A stretch of DNA of 64,000 nucleotides, taken from Terrirubrum flagellatum (lineage in GTDB: Bacteria > Pseudomonadota > Alphaproteobacteria > Rhizobiales > Beijerinckiaceae). The notes under the pieces were generated by a model, which worked only from the letters and a program-made list of their open reading frames with translations, was not told where the DNA came from and did not search any database. Both the position numbers and the translations under genes were made by a program. Every line of letters starts with the position of its first letter. Within the stretch, counting starts at the first letter, position 1. The stretch is taken from the NCBI RefSeq assembly GCF_022059845.1, contig NZ_CP091851.1, positions 3,906,001 through 3,970,000 on the forward strand, in the 5' to 3' direction. Below, piece by piece: positions 9,264 to 16,592 of this stretch.

Positions 9264-9782
9264 TCAGCGCAGGCTTTCCTGATATTCCTTCTCGATCGAC
9301 GACGCCTTCTGCGTGTGATCGAAGCCGTAGATGTGGATGGTGACAACCTCTTCCGCGCCAGCATTGCGCATCTGATGGATGTTCGGGCCGGAGGGAAGCA
9401 TGCAGGCGGTGAAGCCCGGCTCGCGCAGGGCGATGTTGGTCAGGACTGCATGCGCGTCGTCGATCGCGTCGAACCAGCGTTCTTCCAGCGTCCCCTTCAC
9501 CACGCCGAAGCAGCAGGAGCAGTGATGATCATGGATCGAGGTCGCGCAGCCCGGCGGCCAGACGATCGCCCAGATGCTCAGCTGCTCGTCGCCGAACAGG
9601 AGGTTGCGGGTGTAGGTCCTGGGATCGCGCTTCAGGTCGGCGAAGGGGATCTGCTCCGGCCGGGCGACGAAATCCTTCAACACGGCGCGGGCGCTGCGCA
9701 AATAGGTCTGGCAATTCGTGCCCTCGGCGCCGAGAGCCCGGAGCGGGGCCAGCGGATCGCGCGCGGTCTCGACGACCAGCAT
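9264..9782 (-). CDS. Cysteine dioxygenase, type I
   Basis: Oxidises cysteine to cysteine sulfinate with a mononuclear iron centre. The 172-residue cupin carries the metal ligands His84, His86 and His136 and the substrate arginine in YTRN (Arg59). Aligned by eye to the mammalian enzyme, Cys91 (second Cys of SCCFG) matches Cys93 and Tyr152 in HIYGF matches Tyr157, the pair that forms the cross-linked Cys-Tyr cofactor. Bacterial family members usually have Gly at the first position, so this is unusual. The gene is divergent from an Lrp/AsnC regulator, which suggests amino-acid-responsive control. Confidence 0.88.
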   Translation of the reverse strand: MLVVETARDPLAPLRALGAEGTNCQTYLRSARAVLKDFVARPEQIPFADLKRDPRTYTRNLLFGDEQLSIWAIVWPPGCATSIHDHHCSCCFGVVKGTLEERWFDAIDDAHAVLTNIALREPGFTACMLPSGPNIHQMRNAGAEEVVTIHIYGFDHTQKASSIEKEYQESLR

Positions 9783-9905
9783 TGAAACCTCCCAAGTCTC
9801 AGGCGCTTAGCTTGCTCAAGGTAACCCGAGAGGGCCGCGATCGGTTTGCGTAGTTCTCCGGCAAGACTCCGCGAAGTAGAATGAATTTGCGGGATTGGCC
9901 GCGAA

Positions 9906-9925
9906 TGGAGTATGAATTTTCTCCA
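9906..9925. promoter_or_regulatory. Candidate Lrp/AsnC operator before the regulator gene
   Basis: TGGAG and CTCCA form an inverted pair around an AT-rich core, and the 11-mer GAATTTTCTCC ends right at the ATG of the Lrp/AsnC gene. A close match, GAATATTCTCC, lies upstream of the second Lrp/AsnC gene at 28811. The AT-rich centre with G/C-rich flanks fits Lrp-family sites. The position suggests autorepression. Confidence 0.4.
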
Positions 9926-10395
9926 TGACCGACGCCTTGGACAAGATCGATCTGAAAATCCTCGCCGCGCTGCAATCCGATTCGACCCTGACCACGGCCG
10001 AGATCGCCGACCGGGCGGGCGTCTCCCCTACCCCCTGCTGGCGGCGCATCCAGAAGCTCGAGGAGGCCGGCTACATCCGCAAGCGGGTGGCGCTTCTGGA
10101 TCGCAAGAAGCTCAATGTGGCGGTGACAGTCTTCGTCGCGATCCGGACCAGCCAGCATTCCGTGGAGTGGCTGGAGAAATTCCACGCCGCCCTGCGCGAC
10201 ATTCCTGAAGTGGTGGAGTTCCACCGGCTGTCCGGAAATATCGACTATCTCGTCAAGGCCGTGGTGCCCGATATCGACGCCTATGACGCGCTCTACAAAA
10301 AGCTGATCTCGCGTATCGAACTGTCAGACGTGACTTCGATGTTCGCGATGGAGGAGTTGAAGAGTTCGACCGAGCTGCCGCTCAGCCACGTCTGA
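9925..10395 (+). CDS. Lrp/AsnC family transcriptional regulator
   Basis: A 156-residue regulator with an N-terminal winged helix-turn-helix (ALDKIDLKILAALQSD, then AEIADRAGVSPTPCWRRIQKL) and a C-terminal RAM/AsnC ligand-binding domain (VTVFVAIRTSQHS, LSGNIDYLVKAVVPDIDAYD). It is divergent from the cysteine dioxygenase gene with 142 bases between the starts, so cysteine is a reasonable guess for the effector. It is clearly paralogous to the regulator at 28872. Confidence 0.95.
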   Translation: MTDALDKIDLKILAALQSDSTLTTAEIADRAGVSPTPCWRRIQKLEEAGYIRKRVALLDRKKLNVAVTVFVAIRTSQHSVEWLEKFHAALRDIPEVVEFHRLSGNIDYLVKAVVPDIDAYDALYKKLISRIELSDVTSMFAMEELKSSTELPLSHV

Positions 10396-10398
10396 GCG

Positions 10399-11001
10399 CT
10401 ACATCGCCGAGCGCTGTCGCAGAGCCGCGGACAAAGTGCCCTCATCGAGATAATCGAGCTCGCCGCCGACCGGCACGCCATGGGCGAGCTTCGTCGCCTT
10501 CACGGGCAGATGGGCGATCACGTCGGTGATGTAATGCGCCGTGGTCTGGCCATCGACCGTGGCGTTGAGCGCGAGGATGACCTCTTTCACGGCAGGATCG
10601 GCGGCGCGATCGACAAGCTTCGCGATGTTGAGGTCTTCGGGCCTGACGCCGTCGAGCGCGGACAAGGTTCCGCCGAGCACATGATAGCGCGCGTTCAGTG
10701 CGGCGGCGCGCTCCAGCGCCCAGAGATCAGCGACATCCTCGACCACCACGATGATCGAGGCATCGCGCCTGTTGTCGCTGCAAATGGCGCAGGGATCGCT
10801 CGTATCGACATTGCCGCAATTCGAGCAGACCAGCACGCGATCGGCGGCGACGCGCATGGCGTCGGCGAGTGGCGACAGCAATTGCTCGCGCTTCTTGATG
10901 AGCTGCAGCGCGGCGCGGCGCGCCGAGCGCGGACCAAGGCCGGGCAGGCGCGCCAGCAACTGAATCAGGCGCTCGATTTCAGGACCGACAGAAGCGGGCA
11001 A
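10399..11001 (-). CDS. recR: Recombination mediator RecR
   Basis: Works with RecF/RecO in RecA loading at gaps. The 200-residue protein has the N-terminal helix-hairpin-helix [17 protein letters not shown], a C4 zinc finger (Cys59, Cys62, Cys71, Cys74) and a Toprim domain ([16 protein letters not shown]). It is the last gene of dnaX-ybaB-recR, a standard arrangement. A 96-bp repeat separates it from ybaB, and it converges on the Lrp gene with a 3-base gap. Confidence 0.97.
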   Translation of the reverse strand: MPASVGPEIERLIQLLARLPGLGPRSARRAALQLIKKREQLLSPLADAMRVAADRVLVCSNCGNVDTSDPCAICSDNRRDASIIVVVEDVADLWALERAAALNARYHVLGGTLSALDGVRPEDLNIAKLVDRAADPAVKEVILALNATVDGQTTAHYITDVIAHLPVKATKLAHGVPVGGELDYLDEGTLSAALRQRSAM

Positions 11002-11026
11002 ATCACTTGTCCTGTTTTACTTTCGC

Positions 11027-11122
11027 GATGTCATGGCCGGGCTTGACCCGGCCATCCATACTTATTTCGCGTTCCAAGCCGCGGCGAAACTGGATCGCCG
11101 GGTCAAGCCCGGCGATGACATC
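11027..11122. repeat. Dispersed palindromic repeat with CTTGACCCGG core
   Basis: A 96-bp unit whose two 31-bp ends are inverted copies of each other (two mismatches) beginning GATGTCAT. Each end is itself a palindrome, GCCGGG-CTTGA-CCCGGC. It sits inside the ybaB-recR intercistronic gap. Sequences with this look are scattered widely in Bradyrhizobium-type genomes. The transcript would fold into a strong stem-loop between the two cistrons. Confidence 0.8.
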
Positions 11123-11140
11123 TGGAAAAAACCGAGCGCA

Positions 11141-11461
11141 TCAAAACAGCTTCAATCCCGGCGGCAGCGGCAGGCCGCCAGCGACAGCCTTCATTTTCTC
11201 CTCAGCCACGCGATCGGCTTTCAGGCGCGCGTCGGCATGCGCGGCGACAATGAGATCCTCAAGGATTTCGCCTTCGCCGTCCTTCATGAGCGAGGGATCG
11301 ATGCTGAGCGATTTCAGCGCGCCCTTGGCCGTCAATGTGAGCTTGACCATGCCGCCGCCGGAGAGGCCCTCGACGGTCAGATTGTCCATCTCGGCCTGCA
11401 TCTCGGTCACGCGCTGTTGCAGCGCTTGAGCCTGTTTCATCATTCCCATGAGGTCTTTCAT
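11141..11461 (-). CDS. ybaB: YbaB/EbfC nucleoid-associated protein
   Basis: A 106-residue DNA-binding dimer of the YbaB/EbfC family, opening MKDLMGMMKQAQALQQRV, with the characteristic strand GMVKLTLTAKGALKSLSIDPS and the C-terminal DLIVAAHADARLKAD helix. It lies 18 bases downstream of dnaX and upstream of recR, the usual order. Confidence 0.96.
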   Translation of the reverse strand: MKDLMGMMKQAQALQQRVTEMQAEMDNLTVEGLSGGGMVKLTLTAKGALKSLSIDPSLMKDGEGEILEDLIVAAHADARLKADRVAEEKMKAVAGGLPLPPGLKLF

Positions 11462-11479
11462 CGGCGTCGGTCCTGTTCT

Positions 11480-13339
11480 CTAGAGATCGTCGTCGGAGTA
11501 GTCGCCGACCGCGTCGAAATCAGGGTCGGACTCATCATCGCTTTCGGGATCGCGTTCGACCGGCGGCGGAGGCGCGGCCTCGACGCTTTCCGCATCGCGG
11601 ATCGCGACGATCTGCGCGCCGGGATAGAGATCCATGATCGCGCGCACCAGCGGCTCGGCGCGCACGCCGGTGAGCTTCTCCTGTTCGGCGGCGCGCTTGC
11701 GCTCGCGAATCGTCATCTCGCCCTCGTCGAGCGAGATCGCCACGATCCAACGCTCGCCGGTCCATTCCTGCAGCTTGCGTGAGAGATCGTTCGGCAGCGA
11801 TTGCGAGCCGCCTTCGGCCAGCGCGAATTCGATGCGGCCCTGCTCGAAGCGCACAAGCCTGACATCGCGCTCGATCGCGAGCTTGAGCTGGATGTCGCGA
11901 TTCTTCTCGGCGAACGCCGCGACATCCTCCAGGCTTTTCAACATCACGCGCGGGGCTAAATCGGCGCGCGGGGCCGGCGCAGCGCGCGCCTCGATGCGCG
12001 GCGCGGCGTTCGAGGATGCGGCGAGGACAGGACGCGGCGGATCGAGTCGCGCCTGCGGCGCAGCGCTTTCGCGGCCACCGCCATTTCCACCCGAGGACGG
12101 CGGCGACGATGACGGCGCGCCGTCGCGGAACATCCTGATGACGTCGTCAGGCGTCGGCAAATCGGCGGCGTGGGCGAGACGAACGAGCGCCATCTCGGCG
12201 CTGGCGAGCGGACGCGGCGAGCCCTGCGTTTCCGTGATCGCCTTCGTCAGCATCGACCAGGCCCGCGACAGCACGCGCATCGACAGACGCGTGGCGAAAT
12301 CGCGGCCGCGCGTGCGCTCGGCTTCCGTGAGCGACGCATCCTTAGCCGTCGCCGGCACGACCTTAATGCGCGTCACGAGATGGGAGAATTCGGCGAGGTC
12401 GGTCAGCACCACGGCGGGATCGGCGCCGCCGTCCCACAATTCGCGCAGCAGACCCAGCGCAGCCGGCAGATCGCCGCGCATTGCGGCTTCAAACAAATCG
12501 ATGACGCGGCCGCGGTCGGCGAGGCCCATCATCTGGCGCACGGCGTCCGCCGTCACCTTGCCGTCGCCATGTGAAATCGCCTGATCGAGCAGCGATTGGG
12601 AATCGCGCGCGGAACCTTCCGCGGCGCGCGCGATGATCGCCAGCGCCTCGTCCTCGACCTCGACCTTCTCGTTCGCGCAGATATTGCGCAGCATCTCGAC
12701 AAGCGTCGCGGCGTCGATCCGCTTCAGATCAAAGCGCTGGCAGCGCGAGAGAATCGTGACGGGAACCTTCTTGATCTCGGTCGTCGCAAAGATGAATTTC
12801 GCGTGCGGCGGCGGCTCTTCCAGCGTCTTCAGGAACGCGTTGAACGCGGCCGTCGACAGCATGTGCACTTCGTCGATGATGTAGACCTTATAGCGGGCCT
12901 CCATCGGCTTGTAGCGCACCTGATCGTTGATCTGCCTGATGAAGTCGACGCCGGTGTTCGACGCCGCGTCGACCTCGAACACGTCCATATGCTCGCCGTC
13001 GATGATCTTGCGGCAGTGAACGCCGAGCGTCGCAAGCTCGATCGTCGGACCGGCGTTTTTGTTGTCGGGCGTTTCGTAGTTCAGCGCGCGGGCGAGAATG
13101 CGCGCAGTCGTCGTTTTGCCGACGCCGCGGACGCCGGTCAGCATCCAGGCCTGCGGAATGCGACCCGACGCGAAGGCGTTCTTCAGCGTCCGGACCATGG
13201 CCTCCTGGCCATAGAGCTGATCGAAATTCCGGGGACGGTATTTGCGGGCGAGAACGCGATAGCCGCCGGCGGGCGCGTCCGCCGGCGCCGGAGCAAGGCC
13301 GGGGAGATCGAAGCTCGGCTCGGGCGTCTGGTCGTCCAT
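11480..13339 (-). CDS. dnaX: DNA polymerase III subunit gamma/tau
   Basis: ATPase of the replication clamp loader. The 619-residue protein has Walker A GVRGVGKTTTAR (residues 69-80), Walker B-type DEVHMLS, the sensor LSRCQRFDLKR, and a Pro/Ala-rich linker near residue 410 followed by a tau-type C-terminal domain ending in acidic residues. The zinc module, four cysteines in E. coli, is reduced to Cys109 in LATLGVHCRKI, which I believe is common in alphaproteobacteria. The SRP RNA gene lies about 60 bases upstream on the same strand. I saw no obvious slippery site for a gamma form. Confidence 0.97.
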   Translation of the reverse strand: MDDQTPEPSFDLPGLAPAPADAPAGGYRVLARKYRPRNFDQLYGQEAMVRTLKNAFASGRIPQAWMLTGVRGVGKTTTARILARALNYETPDNKNAGPTIELATLGVHCRKIIDGEHMDVFEVDAASNTGVDFIRQINDQVRYKPMEARYKVYIIDEVHMLSTAAFNAFLKTLEEPPPHAKFIFATTEIKKVPVTILSRCQRFDLKRIDAATLVEMLRNICANEKVEVEDEALAIIARAAEGSARDSQSLLDQAISHGDGKVTADAVRQMMGLADRGRVIDLFEAAMRGDLPAALGLLRELWDGGADPAVVLTDLAEFSHLVTRIKVVPATAKDASLTEAERTRGRDFATRLSMRVLSRAWSMLTKAITETQGSPRPLASAEMALVRLAHAADLPTPDDVIRMFRDGAPSSSPPSSGGNGGGRESAAPQARLDPPRPVLAASSNAAPRIEARAAPAPRADLAPRVMLKSLEDVAAFAEKNRDIQLKLAIERDVRLVRFEQGRIEFALAEGGSQSLPNDLSRKLQEWTGERWIVAISLDEGEMTIRERKRAAEQEKLTGVRAEPLVRAIMDLYPGAQIVAIRDAESVEAAPPPPVERDPESDDESDPDFDAVGDYSDDDL

Positions 13340-13401
13340 CCATAAACCTTAGCGCCGGCCGGAAGGCCGGGCCAAGCTCCCGACAGAGAATCGATGTGGA
13401 G

Positions 13402-13499
13402 GGTGGGAGGCTGGACGAAGACCCGCCCGGTGCTCGTTAGGGCTGCTTCCTTCCGGACCTGACCCGGTTGGCGAGTGGTACGTCCCTCACCAACCTCCC
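13402..13499 (-). ncRNA. ffs: Signal recognition particle RNA, small (4.5S) type
   Basis: Read on the minus strand, the RNA begins GGGAGGTTGG, contains the near-invariant Ffh-binding core GGTCAGGTCCGGAAGGAAGC and ends CCAGCCTCCC, so the ends pair into the terminal helix. The length of about 98 nt is normal for the small bacterial form. The gene is placed between vapC and dnaX; ffs directly upstream of dnaX is a frequent alphaproteobacterial order. The ends are set by pairing and could be off by a few bases. Confidence 0.95.
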
Positions 13500-13503
13500 G
13501 CCG

Positions 13504-13534
13504 GCTATATGGCCGCTCAGGGGATAGGAGGCAA
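13504..13534 (-). promoter_or_regulatory. Candidate promoter of the SRP RNA gene
   Basis: On the minus strand a -35-like TTGCCT (13534-13529) and a -10-like CATATA/TATAGC (13511-13504) are spaced 17-19 bases apart. They end about six bases before the inferred RNA 5' end at 13499. This position agrees with the folded RNA, but the hexamers are only partial matches. Confidence 0.4.
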
Positions 13535-13542
13535 GCGGGGCC

Positions 13543-13947
13543 TCAAGCGAGTGCAATCCGGGCGTCCGGAATATCCGTCTGCGAGAAATCGCCGCCCTTG
13601 AAGAGGAGCGGCAGGCCGCGCGCCCTGGCGAGCGCATAGGCGAAGCAGTCGCCGAAGTTGAGTTTGGCGGGGTGGCGGCCCTTGCCGAAGCGGCTGAACG
13701 CATCCGCCGCAAGTCGCGCCAGCGCTTCATCGACGGGAACAATGACAATCGCGCATTCATCGAGAATGCGTTGAACGCGCGTTTCGACCTCTTTCACTCC
13801 GAGCCCGATCAGGACGATGAACGTCTCCTGCAGATTACCCGCTGACATCAGATTGGAGGGCGACGCTTCCAGAAGCTCAAAAAGCGCCCGCGCGTCAGGC
13901 TCATCTTTCGCAATCGCCACAATGACTGAGCCGTCGACAACCATCAT
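13543..13947 (-). CDS. vapC: PIN-domain ribonuclease toxin (VapC)
   Basis: A 134-residue PIN nuclease, predicted to cleave RNA when freed from its antitoxin. Acidic active-site residues are visible: Asp5 in VVDGS, Glu41 in LQETF, Asp100 in NFGDCFAYALA, and Asp120/Asp125 near the C-terminus (FKGGDFSQTDI). The gene begins 8 bases after the antitoxin stop. The set of acidic residues is complete, so the toxin is probably active. Confidence 0.93.
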   Translation of the reverse strand: MMVVDGSVIVAIAKDEPDARALFELLEASPSNLMSAGNLQETFIVLIGLGVKEVETRVQRILDECAIVIVPVDEALARLAADAFSRFGKGRHPAKLNFGDCFAYALARARGLPLLFKGGDFSQTDIPDARIALA

Positions 13948-13955
13948 GACGAGAG

Positions 13956-14222
13956 CTAGCGCGGCAGACCGTACTCGTCATACATCTCGTCCATGATCTC
14001 TTCGTAGCTGGGCGCATCCGGCGGCGTCTCGCGCTTGATGGCCTCCTGGATTTCGCGGACGCGCGCCCATTTCTCTTCGCGCGTCAGCTCACGCTTCCTT
14101 TCCAGCCGCTCCTTCTCGGCGCGCAAAAGGTCGAGCACGATCGCCGAGGTCCCCTTCCCCGTCGCCTGCTTGATCTCGGCGAGAAGGCGCTCGGCCTCCC
14201 TGTTCTTGATGTTGATGGACAT
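13956..14222 (-). CDS. vapB: VapB-family antitoxin
   Basis: An 88-residue antitoxin. The N-terminal ribbon-helix-helix-like part (SINIKNREAERLLAEIKQ...TSAIVLDLLRAEKERLE) matches the rv0623/PSK-type VapB group, followed by a charged helical linker and an acidic C-terminus (EEIMDEMYDEYGLPR) that would bind the toxin active site. It is first in the vapB-vapC operon and probably represses it through the palindrome just upstream. Confidence 0.93.
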   Translation of the reverse strand: MSINIKNREAERLLAEIKQATGKGTSAIVLDLLRAEKERLERKRELTREEKWARVREIQEAIKRETPPDAPSYEEIMDEMYDEYGLPR

Positions 14223-14240
14223 GGCGGCGCAGCCGACGAC

Positions 14241-14270
14241 TATACAGAAAGCGGATTGGCTTTCTGTATA
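14241..14270. promoter_or_regulatory. Perfect inverted repeat, probable VapB(C) operator
   Basis: Arms TATACAGAAAGC and GCTTTCTGTATA (12 bp, no mismatch) flank a 6-base spacer. The site is 18 bases upstream of the vapB start and lies between vapB and the divergent HIT gene. Ribbon-helix-helix antitoxins bind such palindromes, and the TATA-containing arms could overlap the -10 element. It might also affect the HIT gene. Confidence 0.8.
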
Positions 14271-14321
14271 TCACCTCTCCCACCCCTTGTCAGGACGCCC
14301 GCGGCGGCGTTGGTTGCCCGC

Positions 14322-14732
14322 ATGACATTTGCGCTCCATCCCCAGCTTGCGGCGGATACCTTTCCAGTCGGCGATCTCGCGCTCAGCGCCGTGCTGCTGA
14401 TGAATGACGACCGCTTTCCCTGGGTCATCCTCGTCCCGCGACGCGCCAATATGCGCGACCTGATCGATCTCGACGAAGCGGACGCCGGCGCCTGCTCAGG
14501 CGAGATCAGGCTGGTCAGCCGGGCGATGAAGGAGCTGTTCAAGCCCCACAAGCTCAACGTCGCCGCGCTCGGCAACATGGTCCCGCAGCTTCACATCCAT
14601 ATCATCGCGCGCTTCGCCGAGGACGCCGCCTGGCCGCGGCCCGTGTGGGGCGTCGGCGAGATCAGACCCTATCCCGAACCTCTGCGCGCAGAGCGGATCG
14701 AGATGCTGCGCGCGGCCTTAAAGATCGCCTGA
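14322..14732 (+). CDS. HIT domain protein
   Basis: A 136-residue histidine-triad-type hydrolase or nucleotide-binding protein. The fold segments are clear (FPWVILVPRRANMRDLIDL, then KLNVAALGNMVPQLHIHIIAR). The triad reads Gln89-x-His91-x-His93, so the first His of the classical motif is Gln; the catalytic central His is kept. The start at 14322 is chosen because the open upstream frame lies in the vapB operator. It is followed by nudC 47 bases downstream. The substrate is unknown. Confidence 0.9.
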   Translation: MTFALHPQLAADTFPVGDLALSAVLLMNDDRFPWVILVPRRANMRDLIDLDEADAGACSGEIRLVSRAMKELFKPHKLNVAALGNMVPQLHIHIIARFAEDAAWPRPVWGVGEIRPYPEPLRAERIEMLRAALKIA

Positions 14733-14779
14733 TCAGGCGTAATCTCTCCTCCGACTCACTCTTCGATCGCAGATCCCCT

Positions 14780-15706
14780 TTGCCCTCCGCCCTTCCCCTT
14801 CTTCTGGGCTACGCCCAGGTCACCCTCGACCGCCACAGCGAACGACGCGACGATTCCGACTGGATCGACAGCCTCGCCAACAACAGAGAAGCGCGCACGC
14901 TGCTGTTCGCCGGCGAAATCCCGATCCTGAAACGACTCGCCGATGGAACTTCGTCTTCCTGGTTCACGCGCGACGAGGCGGCGAAGCTTGGCGAGCCCAC
15001 TGACTCCGCCTTTCTCGGCACCGACGAATATGGGCCGCTCTTCGCCGCGGCGCTCGATGCGAAACTCGTCGAACCGCTGAAGGAGCAGGGCTATGGCGCA
15101 GCCGACATGCGCACGGTCGCGATGCGCAGCTTCGTCACGCCGGAAGAGACGTCCAATCTCGGCATGGCGAAAGCGCTCTTCGCCTGGCACGCGACCCATC
15201 GCTTCTGCGCGAAATGCGGCCAGCCCTCGAAGCCGGCGCATGCGGGCTGGCGGCGCGACTGTCCCCATTGCGGGGCGCAGCATTTTCCGCGCACCGATCC
15301 CGTGGTGATCATGCTCAGCGTGATCGGCGACAAATGTTTGCTCGGCCGCTCGCCGCGTTTCGCCGCGCCGATGTATTCTTGCCTCGCAGGCTTCATGGAG
15401 CCGGGCGAATCAATCGAGCAGGCGGTGCGGCGCGAGACGCGCGAGGAAGCCGGCGTGATCTGCGGGCGCGTCGATTATCTCCTGTCGCAGCCCTGGCCGT
15501 TTCCGATGTCGCTGATGATCGGCTGCATCGCGCAGGCGGAGAACGAAGAACTCACCATCGATCATAATGAACTCGCCGACGCGCGCTGGTTTTCGCGCGA
15601 TGAAGCCTTGTCGATCCTCGAGAACCGGCATCCGGACGGCATCCAGTGCCCACCCGTGATCGCCATCGCGCATCACCTCCTGCGCCATTGGGTGGAGAAG
15701 GGATGA
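14780..15706 (+). CDS. nudC: NAD(+)/NADH diphosphatase
   Basis: Hydrolyses NAD(H) to NMN(H) and AMP and may decap NAD-capped RNA. The C4 zinc ribbon (CAKCGQ...CPHCG) is followed by the Nudix box GFMEPGESIEQAVRRETREEAG and the NudC-type SQPWPFPMSLM. A TTG at 14780 gives 308 residues and an N-terminus like relatives; the only in-frame ATG upstream, 14645, lies deep in the HIT gene. The start is therefore uncertain. Its stop overlaps the next gene by 4 bases (ATGA). Confidence 0.9.
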   Translation: MPSALPLLLGYAQVTLDRHSERRDDSDWIDSLANNREARTLLFAGEIPILKRLADGTSSSWFTRDEAAKLGEPTDSAFLGTDEYGPLFAAALDAKLVEPLKEQGYGAADMRTVAMRSFVTPEETSNLGMAKALFAWHATHRFCAKCGQPSKPAHAGWRRDCPHCGAQHFPRTDPVVIMLSVIGDKCLLGRSPRFAAPMYSCLAGFMEPGESIEQAVRRETREEAGVICGRVDYLLSQPWPFPMSLMIGCIAQAENEELTIDHNELADARWFSRDEALSILENRHPDGIQCPPVIAIAHHLLRHWVEKG

Positions 15707-16272
15707 GCGCGCTCCCCGATAATCCGCATGTCGTGTTGCAGACGCCACGACTGCCGCTGCTCGACAGCTATGAGGATGCGCTCAGGCGCGGCTGGTCGCC
15801 CTTCGCCGGACAGGACGCGGCGGCGCAGGAATTGAAGAAACTCCTCGCCGACCGCGCGGCCTACCTTGCTTCGCTCAACGCGCAGGAAGGCATGATGGTG
15901 CTGCCGGACGGGCGCATGAAGCCGCGGCTGCCGTCGCGCCATTTCTTTATCAGCGATGGCGATTTCTGCGGCCGCATCAATCTGCGCTTCCAACATCGCA
16001 CGACGGAGCTGCCCGACTACACCTCCGGCCATATCGGCTACGCCATCGTGCCGTGGAAACAGGGCCGCGGTTACGCCACCACGGCGCTCGCCGCCATCCT
16101 GCCGATCGCGCGGGATGTCGGCCTGCCCTTCGTCGTCATCACCTGCAATTCGGACAATCACGCCTCGCGCCGGGTGATCGAGAAATGCGGCGGCGTCTAT
16201 ACCGGCATCAAGCCCGACCTGTTCCAGAAGGACGTGCTGAAGCTGCAGTTCAGGATCGATCTCGCGCGCTGA
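15703..16272 (+). CDS. GNAT family N-acetyltransferase
   Basis: A 189-residue acetyltransferase. The acetyl-CoA-binding segment is KQGRGYATTALAAILPIAR, preceded by the strand GHIGYAIVPW and followed by NSDNHASRRVIEKCGGVYTG, the usual motif B. The N-terminal region (RHFFISDGDFCGRINLR) fits uncharacterised relatives that act on small molecules. The start codon overlaps the nudC stop, so the genes are coupled. The substrate is unknown. Confidence 0.88.
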   Translation: MSALPDNPHVVLQTPRLPLLDSYEDALRRGWSPFAGQDAAAQELKKLLADRAAYLASLNAQEGMMVLPDGRMKPRLPSRHFFISDGDFCGRINLRFQHRTTELPDYTSGHIGYAIVPWKQGRGYATTALAAILPIARDVGLPFVVITCNSDNHASRRVIEKCGGVYTGIKPDLFQKDVLKLQFRIDLAR

Positions 16273-16499
16273 TCCGCCGCCGGCTCATCGTCGCCTAGCG
16301 GCTTTCCGAACTCGCCCGACGCCTTAAATGCGCGGCGAAATTCGCATCAACCATTAAGGTTAAATCAGGGCGGGGACCATTTCCGCCACTTAAACAGGCG
16401 TTTGGCGCCTTCGCCGAAAGGAGTTGGAAACGCCGGCGGCTTCAACTCGCGCCTTAACAGACCCCGCAGAATGCGGCGGCCTGGCAGGGGGCAAAAATC

Positions 16500-16583
16500 A
16501 TGATGACCGTGATCGGCATCGCCTGGCTGGCGAGCTTCGCCGTGTTCATCGAAATGGCGATCAGGGCCAAGCCGCTGGACTGA
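16500..16583 (+). CDS. Possible 27-residue membrane peptide
   Basis: A 27-codon frame begins MMTVIGIAWLASF and ends AIRAKPLD. It forms one transmembrane helix with a basic C-terminal side and a short polar tail. An AGGGGG ribosome site ends 6 bases before the first ATG. The 227 bases upstream hold no other gene, and the frame ends 9 bases before the convergent transporter gene stop. Size and layout resemble small accessory subunits of membrane complexes, but I do not recognise it and the call rests on the ribosome site and hydrophobicity alone. Confidence 0.45.
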   Translation: MMTVIGIAWLASFAVFIEMAIRAKPLD

Positions 16584-16592
16584 GGCGGCGCT

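Noticed and set aside
13402-13499. SRP RNA region considered as part of a short coding frame on the minus strand.
   Set aside because: The conserved SRP core and terminal pairing explain the sequence; the overlapping frame is a shadow of vapC and ffs.
16273-16499. Looked for a gene or RNA in the gap before the 27-codon peptide.
   Set aside because: Only short AT-richer patches and a GC-rich leader were seen; nothing supports a defined feature.
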